7,218 nucleotides of DNA from Syntrophaceae bacterium. GTDB lineage: Bacteria; Desulfobacterota; Syntrophia; Syntrophales; Fen-1087. The notes below the pieces were generated by a model that ran no database searches, was not told where the DNA came from, and saw nothing but the letters and a program-made list of their open reading frames with translations. Location: positions 1 through 7,218 of the forward strand of contig PMNM01000074.1 in assembly GCA_003161855.1 (NCBI GenBank), read 5' to 3'. The translations under genes were made by a program, and so were the position numbers. Every line of letters starts with the position of its first letter. Within the stretch, counting starts at the first letter, position 1. This document shows, in pieces, positions 1-5,957 of the stretch.

Positions 1-137
1 AACCATGGAGCCTGCTCTAAAAACATGTTCACCATTTTTTCCGTCTGCTCCTGGAGAATCGTCATGGCATTAAACGTGTTGTCAAAAGTAGTCTTGTGAA
101 ATTCGATCATCTGCTTTGTAATCTTTCCTTGTTCCAT
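1..137 (-). CDS. Phasin-like PHA granule-associated protein, N-terminal 45 codons (runs off window)
   Basis: The minus-strand frame opens with ATG at 137-135 and stays open to the window edge, giving 45 codons. It reads MEQGKITKQMIEFHKTTFDN and continues as an amphipathic helix with an LQEQTEKM...FLEQAPW stretch. Short helical N-termini with a phenylalanine-rich segment followed by LQEQ-E-M...LEQ are typical of phasin-family proteins, which coat polyhydroxyalkanoate granules in the cytoplasm. A very strong ribosome site (GGAGGAGGG on the minus strand, about 146-154) precedes the start, and a sigma-70-like promoter lies at 194-221. Divergent orientation to a PhaR-type regulator fits the usual phasin/PhaR pairing, in which PhaR represses the phasin gene until polymer is present. 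Only the N-terminus is visible, so total length and family are inferred. A PhaE-like PHA synthase subunit or another coiled-coil protein remains possible. Confidence 0.7.
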   Translation of the reverse strand, partial: MEQGKITKQMIEFHKTTFDNTFNAMTILQEQTEKMVNMFLEQAPW

Positions 138-193
138 TATTTTTCCCTCCTCCTCATTAATTTTATAGTTGAGTGTCACCCGACTATGGTATC

Positions 194-221
194 AATATAA
201 TGTCAATAATTTATTTGTCAA
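194..221 (-). promoter_or_regulatory. Sigma-70-like promoter for the phasin-like gene
   Basis: On the minus strand a perfect -35 TTGACA (221-216) is followed by a 16-nt spacer and TATATT (199-194) as -10. The start site would be near 187, leaving a leader of about 50 nt before the ATG at 137. A second TTGACA on the same strand (206-201) has no matching -10 and is probably incidental or a duplicated -35. The call is by sequence match only. Confidence 0.6.
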
Positions 222-231
222 GTAAAAAATG

Positions 232-242
232 TTGCGACGCAA
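232..242. promoter_or_regulatory. Candidate PhaR operator palindrome
   Basis: TTGCGACGCAA is a perfect inverted repeat (TTGCG/CGCAA around one central base) and contains TGC-N3-GCA. PhaR repressors studied in Paracoccus and Rhodobacter are reported to bind TGC-containing palindromes of the CTGC-N3-4-GCAG type. The site lies about 10 bp upstream of the phasin -35 box and directly abuts a TATAAT (243-248) that could serve phaR. That is a position from which one protein could control both divergent genes. Only one such site is visible in the spacer. The function is inferred. Confidence 0.45.
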
Positions 243-248
243 TATAAT
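243..248 (+). promoter_or_regulatory. Possible -10 box for phaR
   Basis: A perfect TATAAT sits immediately after the palindrome at 232-242. No good -35 lies 16-18 nt upstream (TTGTCA at 215-220 is 22 nt away), so the assignment is weak. Transcription from here would give a leader of about 170 nt before the phaR ATG. The rest of the spacer up to 422 is strongly AT-rich, including a TATATATTATATTT run near 317-330. It holds no other convincing promoter, terminator or small gene. Confidence 0.3.
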
Positions 249-422
249 TTTTAAAGCATCTCATACCAATGTTTTTGAGACAGAGACATTATTTATTTCC
301 TTTAATATCAATTGGTTATATATTATATTTACGTTCCATTAGTAATATTTTCTCTGAAGCCGATATTTTTTGTTGCATCATAAACTATCTTCCGATATAT
401 GGGTATCGAAAGGAAAATGACG

Positions 423-890
423 ATGGTTGAAATATTGCACTTTAAAAAATATGCAAATAGACGTTTATACGACACTGAGAAAAGCGCCTACGTGACCCTT
501 GACGATGTCATGCAGGGCATTCGGCAGGGTCGGCGTGTAGAAGTTGTCGACGCAAAAACCGGTGAAGATGTAACGGCCTTCACCCTCACACAGATTATCT
601 TAGAAGAATCAAGAAAAAAAAACAGCCTGTTGCCAGTCCCCCTGCTTCACCTGATCATTCAATATGGTGAAAATATTCTCAGTGAATTTTTTGAAAAATA
701 TCTGGAACAAACGTTAAGGAACTATCTCTCTTATAAAATGGTTGCCGATGATCAGTTCAGAAAATGGCTTAATCTCGGGATGGACTTTTCCAATCTGACA
801 ACAGAATCCATGGCATCCCTGCCGGCATTCCAATCTCTCTTTGATCTCCTCCAAGATGCAGAGAAACCGACCGGGAAGGAGAATCACTAA
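423..890 (+). CDS. phaR: PhaR-type polyhydroxyalkanoate synthesis repressor
   Basis: This 155-aa cytoplasmic DNA-binding regulator has the PHB/PHA accumulation regulator N-terminal domain. Its hallmark is FKKYANRRLYDTEKSAYVTL (residues 7-26), followed by VVDAKTGEDVTAFTLTQII and EESRKK (about 41-66). A helical second domain (about 69-122, LLPVPLLHLIIQYG...LEQTLRNYL) matches the PHB_acc repeat region. Family members repress phasin and PHA synthesis genes, and bind PHA polymer or nascent granules, which releases repression. The start at 423 is preferred because AAAGGA (409-414) lies 8 nt upstream. The in-frame ATG at 417 leaves only 2 nt of spacing, and ATG 399 has no ribosome site and would add residues before the domain. 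The divergent phasin-like gene at 1-137 supports the role. The tail after residue 125 is less conserved. Confidence 0.9.
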   Translation: MVEILHFKKYANRRLYDTEKSAYVTLDDVMQGIRQGRRVEVVDAKTGEDVTAFTLTQIILEESRKKNSLLPVPLLHLIIQYGENILSEFFEKYLEQTLRNYLSYKMVADDQFRKWLNLGMDFSNLTTESMASLPAFQSLFDLLQDAEKPTGKENH

Positions 891-905
891 GCCGTCACTA
901 AGGCC

Positions 906-934
906 TTGACAAGATTCCAGCCTTCCCTTAGCAT
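906..934 (+). promoter_or_regulatory. Weak candidate promoter for the NIL ferredoxin gene
   Basis: TTGACA (906-911) is followed after 17 nt by TAGCAT (929-934), a 4/6 match to the -10 consensus. It sits in the 66-nt gap between phaR and the ferredoxin gene and would give a very short leader (about 16 nt) before the ATG at 957. Read-through from phaR is the alternative, since no terminator hairpin is seen after 890. Confidence 0.3.
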
Positions 935-956
935 GAGAATGATTTCTGGAGAACTG

Positions 957-1376
957 ATGAACGAAATATTTTCAAAGAAAGTCGTCATTCACTATACTGC
1001 GGATAATGTCGAACAACCCATCATCTGCCAGCTTGTGAAGAGGTACGACCTCGTATTCAATATCCTGAAAGCTCGCATATTCCCCCGTCGGGAAGGGGTC
1101 ATCGTCCTTGAACTCAGCGGTCTGAAGGAAAATTTTGACAAAGGCATCCGTTTTCTGAAGGATAAAGGCCTTAAGGTCGAGCCGTTGTCAAAAAGCGTTA
1201 ATCAGAACATTGATAAATGCGTCTATTGCGGTGCCTGTACGGCCTTCTGCCCAACGGACGCGCTGGCCTTTGATATGCAGACCATGAAAGTGATATTCGA
1301 CCCGGAAAAATGTAACGGTTGCGAGCTTTGCGTCTCGGCATGCCCTGTCAGGGCCATGGAGGTTAACCTGTTATAG
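957..1376 (+). CDS. NIL-domain 2x[4Fe-4S] ferredoxin
   Basis: This 139-aa protein has two parts. Residues 6-80 form a NIL domain (VVIHYTADNVEQPIICQLVK, then FNILKARIFPRREGVIVLEL), a ligand-binding-like fold also found in MetN ABC transporters. Residues 85-139 are a bacterial-type ferredoxin with two complete CX2CX2CX3CP motifs (Cys 88/91/94/98 and 119/122/125/129), each expected to hold one [4Fe-4S] cluster. Family members are common in anaerobic Desulfobacterota and methanogens. Some are associated with sulfur assimilation or homocysteine formation, but no sulfur genes are nearby, so only a low-potential electron carrier or sulfur-related role can be suggested. ATG 957 is chosen because GGAG (948-951) lies 5 nt upstream and the NIL domain starts directly after. 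An upstream TTG (906) and ATGs (933, 939) would add residues unlike the family. Confidence 0.88.
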   Translation: MNEIFSKKVVIHYTADNVEQPIICQLVKRYDLVFNILKARIFPRREGVIVLELSGLKENFDKGIRFLKDKGLKVEPLSKSVNQNIDKCVYCGACTAFCPTDALAFDMQTMKVIFDPEKCNGCELCVSACPVRAMEVNLL

Positions 1377-1388
1377 TTAGCCCGGGCG

Positions 1389-1754
1389 CTATTGACCCCT
1401 TTCTGGCATTTTATCCGTTTTCTTTTCTTTTCCAACGAAGAGATTATCCATCCCCTCGGTCAGTTTCTTGCCCTTTTCAACAACCTCTCTCCCTGTTTGG
1501 TAGGCATCCTTCCCCTTCTCCACCATTTTGCCCGTTTGCACCTTGGCCTTTCCAAGCGTTTCTTTTATATTTTCCGGCATCTTTTGGGAGTCCTTGAAGT
1601 AGAAATATCCGCAAAGGGCGAGGATGATCACAAAGAACAATAAGGCCATTTTGATGAGTTGTTTAAAAAAGAAATATAAAACAAGAAGTGTCATAAAAAT
1701 GATGACACCGACGGCGAAAGGATGACCCGATAGATTCTGAATGATATTATTCAT
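1389..1754 (-). CDS. Small membrane protein with two transmembrane segments and a charged helical tail (function unknown)
   Basis: I do not recognise a family for this 121-aa protein. Residues 12-30 (PFAVGVIIFMTLLVLYFFF) and 36-53 (MALLFFVIILALCGYFYF) form two hydrophobic segments separated by a short KQLIK turn, so it is probably a helical hairpin in the inner membrane. Residues 54-121 are lysine/glutamate-rich and predicted helical. They contain an approximate repeat, TGKMVEKGK (74-82) and TGREVVEKGK (87-96), reminiscent of YtxH- or apolipoprotein-like amphipathic helices. GGAG on the minus strand (1766-1763) lies 8 nt before the ATG, and a plausible divergent promoter precedes it. The gene is convergent with the ferredoxin gene (12 nt apart) and divergent from mtaB. 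Clear membrane segments, start signals and fit between neighbours make it a real gene rather than an antisense shadow. Confidence 0.75.
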   Translation of the reverse strand: MNNIIQNLSGHPFAVGVIIFMTLLVLYFFFKQLIKMALLFFVIILALCGYFYFKDSQKMPENIKETLGKAKVQTGKMVEKGKDAYQTGREVVEKGKKLTEGMDNLFVGKEKKTDKMPERGQ

Positions 1755-1803
1755 GGTTCAGTCTCCAAGGTTCATAGATCGCAACCTACCGCAAAAATAC
1801 GGA

Positions 1804-1832
1804 AATATCAATCATTTCTTTCACCTTGACAA
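1804..1832 (-). promoter_or_regulatory. Candidate promoter for the small membrane protein gene
   Basis: On the minus strand TTGTCA (1832-1827) and GATATT (1809-1804) are separated by 17 nt. The -35 overlaps the plus-strand -35 of the mtaB promoter almost completely. The leader to the ATG at 1754 would be about 45 nt. The call is by sequence match only. Confidence 0.4.
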
Positions 1833-1854
1833 ACATGGAACAGCACGTTTAGAT
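1826..1854 (+). promoter_or_regulatory. Sigma-70-like promoter for the mtaB-rnc-radical SAM operon
   Basis: A perfect TTGACA (1826-1831), a 17-nt spacer and TTAGAT (1849-1854, 4/6 match) precede mtaB. A start near 1861 gives a leader of about 25 nt containing the AGAGGA ribosome site (1871-1876). It is the only good plus-strand candidate in the 131-nt divergent spacer. Confidence 0.55.
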
Positions 1855-1885
1855 AGTCTGCGCAACTTGAAGAGGATCCGTATTC

Positions 1886-3187
1886 ATGAAAGTAGCCATG
1901 GCCACACTGGGTTGCAAGGTCAACCAGCATGAGTCTGCAGGTATCCTGGAAGCACTGGAAGATAGGGGCTTTTCCATCGTTCCCTTTAACACGGCAGCAG
2001 ATTATTACATTGTCAACACCTGCACCGTGACAGGACGATCTGATTATCAGTCCCGTCAACTGATCCGCCGGGCCATCAGAATCAACCCCCGGGCTTCCAT
2101 CATTGTAACGGGATGTTATGCCCGGATTGCACCCGATGAAATCAGAAAAATAACGGGCGTAACCCTGGTCATGGAAACCAAAGAAGCGATAGCCCCTGCG
2201 CTTCAGGATATCGCCAGTGGCAAGTTGGACCCTACCCAGAACCCTATCCGGCCGGATCAGATTCTGACGATTCTGCAACCCAAAAAATTCCCCGGCCATA
2301 CCCGGGCATTTCTAAAAATTCAGGACGGATGTAACACTTTCTGCACCTATTGCATTGTCCCCTATGCAAGAGGCCCGAGCCGGAGTCTCTCCGAAAAAGA
2401 CGTACATAGCCGGATCCATGATCTTCAACAGGCAGGATTCAGAGAAATTGTTTTGACGGGTATTCATCTCGGAGTTTACGGTCTGGACCTGTGTCCTCCT
2501 TCTAACCTTCTGAACATTCTTAAAAAAGTGGAAGAGAAGCGATCCATCGAAAGGTTGCGATTGAGTTCCATCGAGCCCGGCGAAATATCCGATGAGATGA
2601 TTGCGTTTTTCCGATCTGCGACGGTTTTATGCCATCATCTCCATATTCCGCTGCAAAGCGGCAGTGACGATATTCTGAAGCGGATGGGAAGGCCCTACCA
2701 TTCGGCTTTTTTCAGAAACCGCCTGGAAAAAATCTGGCGAACCGTTCCTGACATGGCTATCGGTATGGATGTTATGGTGGGATTCCCCGGAGAAGACGAG
2801 ACAGCATTTAATCGTACCCTTCAACTGATTGAGGATCTTCCTGTCGCCTATCTGCATGTCTTTCCCTATTCGGAAAGGCCTGGAACAGCTGCATCCATGC
2901 TATCGGGCAAGGTCAGAGAAACAGACAAAAAGATACGCGCTGAACAATTGCGAAGCCTTGGAAAAAAGAAGAGAGCGGCTTTTGCCGAAAAGTTTGTCGG
3001 AAAAAAGCTGGCCGTCCTGATTGAAGGCACACAGGACCCCCTCACCGGCTTCATGAAGGGATTCTCCGATCATTACATTCCGGTTTTCATCCATACCCGA
3101 AAACCCTCTCTGGCCAATCAAATCGTCGAGGTCATACCGGAAACTTGTGAAGACGGTAAACTTTATAGCAGGATGGTTCATGACTGA
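1886..3187 (+). CDS. mtaB: tRNA t6A37 methylthiotransferase MtaB
   Basis: This 433-aa radical SAM enzyme adds a methylthio group to N6-threonylcarbamoyladenosine at tRNA position 37 (ms2t6A). The order is: methylthiotransferase N-domain (about 1-105) with cluster cysteines C10, C46 and C77 in TLGCKVNQ, VNTCTVT and VTGCYA; radical SAM core (about 140-365) with CNTFCTYC (C149/C153/C156) for the SAM-binding [4Fe-4S] cluster; and a TRAM-like RNA-binding C-terminus (about 368-431). TGIHLGVYG (191-199) points to MtaB rather than MiaB or RimO. HLHIPLQSGSDDILKRMGR (251-269) and GFPGED (299-304) are further family motifs. Length is normal. AGAGGA lies 9 nt before the ATG. The stop codon overlaps the rnc start by 8 nt, so the two genes are likely translationally coupled. 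Confidence 0.93.
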   Translation: MKVAMATLGCKVNQHESAGILEALEDRGFSIVPFNTAADYYIVNTCTVTGRSDYQSRQLIRRAIRINPRASIIVTGCYARIAPDEIRKITGVTLVMETKEAIAPALQDIASGKLDPTQNPIRPDQILTILQPKKFPGHTRAFLKIQDGCNTFCTYCIVPYARGPSRSLSEKDVHSRIHDLQQAGFREIVLTGIHLGVYGLDLCPPSNLLNILKKVEEKRSIERLRLSSIEPGEISDEMIAFFRSATVLCHHLHIPLQSGSDDILKRMGRPYHSAFFRNRLEKIWRTVPDMAIGMDVMVGFPGEDETAFNRTLQLIEDLPVAYLHVFPYSERPGTAASMLSGKVRETDKKIRAEQLRSLGKKKRAAFAEKFVGKKLAVLIEGTQDPLTGFMKGFSDHYIPVFIHTRKPSLANQIVEVIPETCEDGKLYSRMVHD

Positions 3188-3905
3188 AGAAAGAACAGCA
3201 GCCCTGAATCAGTTTCAGGAGATGATTCATTATCATTTCCGGGATAAGAACCTGCTCGACACGGCCCTGACACACCGGTCCTTTGTCAATGAAAATCCGT
3301 CCCTGGCCTGTCATGATAACGAAAGACTGGAATTCCTTGGAGATGCCGTCCTCGAGCTCTGTGTCAGCGACCTGCTGATGAAGAAGTTTCCAGACTACAC
3401 GGAAGGACAGCTCTCACAACTACGGGCATCGGTTGTCAACGAACAGCCCCTGGCGAACCTGGCAAAAAATTTCAAGATCGGTGATTACCTGCTGCTCGGC
3501 AAAGGGGAAGAGAGTTCCGGCGGAAGAACCAAGCCCTCCCTGCTGTCCAATACCCTCGAAGCCCTTCTGGCCGCGATATACTTGGACAGTAGTTTTCAGG
3601 AAGTCTCCGAATTCATCAGCCGCCTCTTTGCATTGCTGATTAATGAAGAGCAGAAAACATTCATGTACCGAGATTATAAAACCATGGTCCAGCAGATCAG
3701 TCAGAACCGCTTTAAGGAGACCCCGCATTATACGTTGATCCGTGAATATGGACCGGATCATGATAAAACCTTTGAAATTGAACTATCGATCACAGATAAA
3801 ATCATTACCGCCGGTACGGGAAAAAATAAAAAAGAAGCGGAACAACAGGCAGCAGAAAAAGCCCTCGAAGCGCTGGAAAAGCTGACGACACCCGCCGGAG
3901 ACTGA
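3180..3905 (+). CDS. rnc: Ribonuclease III
   Basis: This 241-aa endonuclease cleaves double-stranded RNA in rRNA maturation and mRNA turnover. The RNase III domain (about 8-155) carries the signature NERLEFLGD (47-55), supplying Glu48, Glu51 and Asp55, and the second metal-site region SNTLEALLAAIYLD (123-136) with catalytic Glu127. A double-stranded RNA-binding domain spans about 164-234 (KTMVQQISQ..., ending in GKNKKEAEQQAAEKALEAL). Asn124 stands where E. coli has Asp114; asparagine also occurs in functional family members as I recall, so activity is expected. The start at 3180 is chosen because AGGA (3170-3173) lies 6 nt upstream and the protein then begins just before the domain. An upstream GTG at 3147 lies deep inside mtaB. 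It overlaps mtaB by 8 nt and is followed 2 nt later by the radical SAM gene. Confidence 0.95.
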   Translation: MTEERTAALNQFQEMIHYHFRDKNLLDTALTHRSFVNENPSLACHDNERLEFLGDAVLELCVSDLLMKKFPDYTEGQLSQLRASVVNEQPLANLAKNFKIGDYLLLGKGEESSGGRTKPSLLSNTLEALLAAIYLDSSFQEVSEFISRLFALLINEEQKTFMYRDYKTMVQQISQNRFKETPHYTLIREYGPDHDKTFEIELSITDKIITAGTGKNKKEAEQQAAEKALEALEKLTTPAGD

Positions 3906-3907
3906 CC

Positions 3908-4927
3908 ATGCCGTTGATTATTCCTTTCTTTATCATGAATCGGGGCTGCCCCCATCGCTGTATTTTCTGCAATGAAGAAAAAGCGGTGGGGCCCTATCCA
4001 GAGGAAATTACGGAGGAACAATTTCAAAATACTGTTCTGTCTCATCTTCAGAGCGTCAAAAAAACACCGGACGATATTCAAATTGCCTTTTACGGCGGCA
4101 ATTTCACCGGTCTGGCTCAAAAGGAACAGATCAGACTGTTGGAATATGCCATGCTTTCTATCAGAAGAGGATGGGTCCATTCCGTCAGAATTTCCACAAG
4201 ACCGGATGACATTGACAAAGACCGCCTGGCGCTCCTGAAAAAATACCGGGTTCAAACCATCGAAATCGGCGCGCAGTCCATGGTGGACGACATCCTCAGC
4301 AGAGCTGAACGGGGCCATACCGCCGGTGATGTGGAAAAAGCTGTCCGGCTTATTAAGAGCAGCGGCTTTGAAGCGGGCGTTCATCTGATGGCTGGACTGC
4401 CGGGAGAAAACCGTGAGCATTTTGAATACAGCGTGGAAAAGGTGATCTTTCTTCAACCCCACATGGTCCGGATTCATCCCACGATAGTCTTTGCGGATAC
4501 CCCTCTGGCAAAATGTTACCACGATGGGTCCTATGATCCGCTGAATTTGTTTGATGCCGTTGACCTTTGTAAATTTGCCCTTAGACGCTTTGAGCAAGCC
4601 CACATCCCCGTCATCCGGATTGGATTGCAAACCACCCCCGAAATGGAGAAACAGGGAAGCATCGTCGCCGGTCCCTACCACCCGGCTTTCCGATCTCTCG
4701 TTGAATCATCGATTTTCTTTGACATGGCTTCATCGCTGCTGTCCATTCGCCCTGTTCGAGATCAAAACGTCGTTTTTTCAACTGCATCGTCCGATGTGAA
4801 CCACTTTCGTGGTCAGAAAAATGAAAACATTGTTCATTTGAAGGACCGCTTCAGTCTAAAGGGCATCTTGATCGCTGCTGATCCCAAGCAGGAAAAGGGG
4901 ACCCTTCGTATGGCCATCCATGGATGA
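3908..4927 (+). CDS. Elp3-like radical SAM protein
   Basis: This 339-aa radical SAM protein resembles the radical SAM half of Elp3. The cluster motif is CPHRCIFC (C14/C18/C21), followed by FYGGNFTG (61-68, SAM-binding GGE-like region), ISTRPD (95-100), EIGAQSM (119-125) and GLPGE (163-167). AGPYHPAFRSLVES (254-267) is characteristic of the prokaryotic Elp3-like subfamily. It has no GNAT acetyltransferase domain, so it cannot be assumed to perform the full Elp3 tRNA wobble-uridine carboxymethylation; its substrate is unknown. As I recall, such genes recur beside rnc in Clostridia and Desulfobacterota, suggesting an RNA-related job. GGAG (3897-3900) lies 7 nt before the ATG and only 2 nt separate it from the rnc stop, so it is co-transcribed with mtaB and rnc. 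The final 60 residues are not recognisably conserved. Confidence 0.85.
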   Translation: MPLIIPFFIMNRGCPHRCIFCNEEKAVGPYPEEITEEQFQNTVLSHLQSVKKTPDDIQIAFYGGNFTGLAQKEQIRLLEYAMLSIRRGWVHSVRISTRPDDIDKDRLALLKKYRVQTIEIGAQSMVDDILSRAERGHTAGDVEKAVRLIKSSGFEAGVHLMAGLPGENREHFEYSVEKVIFLQPHMVRIHPTIVFADTPLAKCYHDGSYDPLNLFDAVDLCKFALRRFEQAHIPVIRIGLQTTPEMEKQGSIVAGPYHPAFRSLVESSIFFDMASSLLSIRPVRDQNVVFSTASSDVNHFRGQKNENIVHLKDRFSLKGILIAADPKQEKGTLRMAIHG

Positions 4928-4955
4928 AAATCGAAAATGATTCCCATACATCCTA

Positions 4956-4984
4956 TTGACATCTCTATAAAAAACTTATATAAT
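4956..4984 (+). promoter_or_regulatory. Consensus sigma-70 promoter for era
   Basis: TTGACA (4956-4961) and TATAAT (4979-4984) both match the consensus perfectly with the ideal 17-nt spacing. The spacer is AT-rich. The start site would be near 4991, giving a leader of about 65 nt before era. Two short stem possibilities lie in the leader (4998-5003 with 5011-5016; 5019-5024 with 5034-5039, one G-U pair), but neither is strong enough to call a regulator. Confidence 0.8.
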
Positions 4985-5056
4985 CCTCCCCGCTAGAGAA
5001 AGAGTTCGGGTCTTTCGGTGTCACGTCAAGAAAGTGGCAGCGGCTGGAGATAAAAA

Positions 5057-5947
5057 ATGTTTCAATCCGGATTCATCGGGATTATTGGACGGCCTAACGT
5101 CGGGAAGTCGACGCTCCTCAACGGGCTTATGGGCGAAAAAATCGCCATCACCACCCACAAACCCCAGACGACAAGAAACCGGATCACGGGTATCCGGAAT
5201 TTGCAAAACGCGCAGTTGATCTTCATGGATACACCGGGTATTCACAGGGCCTCGACTCCTTTAAATCAATTCATGGTGAATGTAGCCACGGACACCTTGA
5301 GAACGGTGGATATACTTCTTCTTCTGGTCGAGGCACCTATCGGCGTCCATCGCGACGATCTGTTCATCATCGAATCGCTGAAACATGCGTCCATACCCGC
5401 CATTCTGGTCATCAATAAAATGGACCTTGTGAAAAAGCCGGAACTCCTGCCACTGATCGATGAGTACCAACACCTCTATTCCTTTGTGTCTATCCTTCCC
5501 ATGTCAGCACGGACCGGGGAAGGAATGACATTGCTCTTGGATGAGATCCTGAAGATTCTTCCGGAAGGACCGCCATACTTCCCTGAAGAGACGATGACGG
5601 ACCGCTCGGAGCGTTTTATCGCCGCGGAAATGATCAGGGAAAAGATCATTCTGCTCACGCATAAGGAAATCCCCTATGTCACCGCTGTGGTTGTCGATGC
5701 ATTTAAAGAGGAGGCAACGAGGCCGTTGATCCACATTCAGGCGACCATCCATGTGGAAAAGCCATCTCAAAAAGGCATCTTGATCGGCAAAAAAGGAGCC
5801 ATGCTAAAAGCGATTGGCAGCAAAGCAAGAATCGATATGGAGAAGTTTTTTGCCTCCCGGATATTTCTGGAACTGTTTGTCAGGGTTCAGAAGGACTGGA
5901 CCCATGATGAGAAAATGCTAAGGGAATTCGGCTATTCAAATCAGTGA
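5057..5947 (+). CDS. era: GTPase Era
   Basis: This 296-aa ribosome-assembly GTPase binds 16S rRNA near its 3' end and acts in 30S maturation. The G domain (about 1-170) has G1 GRPNVGKS (11-18), the Era-typical switch HKPQTTRNRI (34-43), G3 DTPG (58-61), G4 NKMD (120-123) and G5 SAR (150-152). The C-terminal KH RNA-binding domain (about 200-285) has the GxxG loop as IGKKG (243-247) followed by AMLKAIG. Length is standard. GGAG (5046-5049) lies 7 nt upstream of the ATG. It has its own strong promoter despite being near rnc, its usual partner in Proteobacteria. The next gene starts 10 nt after its stop, so era likely heads a unit with the zinc-ribbon and pilin-like genes. Confidence 0.96.
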   Translation: MFQSGFIGIIGRPNVGKSTLLNGLMGEKIAITTHKPQTTRNRITGIRNLQNAQLIFMDTPGIHRASTPLNQFMVNVATDTLRTVDILLLLVEAPIGVHRDDLFIIESLKHASIPAILVINKMDLVKKPELLPLIDEYQHLYSFVSILPMSARTGEGMTLLLDEILKILPEGPPYFPEETMTDRSERFIAAEMIREKIILLTHKEIPYVTAVVVDAFKEEATRPLIHIQATIHVEKPSQKGILIGKKGAMLKAIGSKARIDMEKFFASRIFLELFVRVQKDWTHDEKMLREFGYSNQ

Positions 5948-5957
5948 GGGTAAAACC

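Noticed and set aside
201..221. Direct repeat TGTCAA at 201-206 and 216-221 as an operator
   Set aside because: Both copies read as -35-like TTGACA on the minus strand in very AT-rich DNA. Only one has a matching -10, and two hexamers are not enough for an operator call.
399..422. Upstream ATGs at 399 and 417 as phaR starts
   Set aside because: 399 has no ribosome site and 417 leaves only 2 nt after AAAGGA. ATG 423 has ideal spacing and starts just before the conserved domain.
906..956. TTG 906 and ATG 933/939 as ferredoxin starts
   Set aside because: These add 6-17 residues with no family counterpart and lack well-placed ribosome sites. ATG 957 follows GGAG and begins at the NIL domain.
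1361..1388. Short palindromes GGTTAACC and GCCCGGGC between the convergent ferredoxin and membrane-protein genes as a terminator
   Set aside because: The stems are loopless 8-mers without a following T run on either strand, so an intrinsic terminator cannot be supported.
1392..1643. Plus-strand 83-codon frame in the 1389-1754 interval
   Set aside because: The opposite frame encodes a protein with two membrane helices, a good ribosome site and a promoter. This one has no ribosome site and looks like its complement.
1808..2299. 163-codon minus-strand open frame over the mtaB start
   Set aside because: It overlaps the promoter region and the conserved N-domain of mtaB in antisense, with low-complexity composition and no family signal.
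3147..3179. GTG 3147 as the rnc start
   Set aside because: It lies deep inside mtaB with no ribosome site. ATG 3180 has AGGA at 6 nt and gives a normal-length enzyme.
3758..4681. 307-codon minus-strand open frame opposite the radical SAM gene
   Set aside because: It lies wholly antisense to rnc/radical SAM, has no recognisable domain, and the plus-strand proteins carry clear family motifs. It is a codon-bias shadow.
4998..5039. Riboswitch or attenuator in the era leader
   Set aside because: Only 6-bp stems with unpaired flanks are visible and there is no known aptamer motif or terminator.
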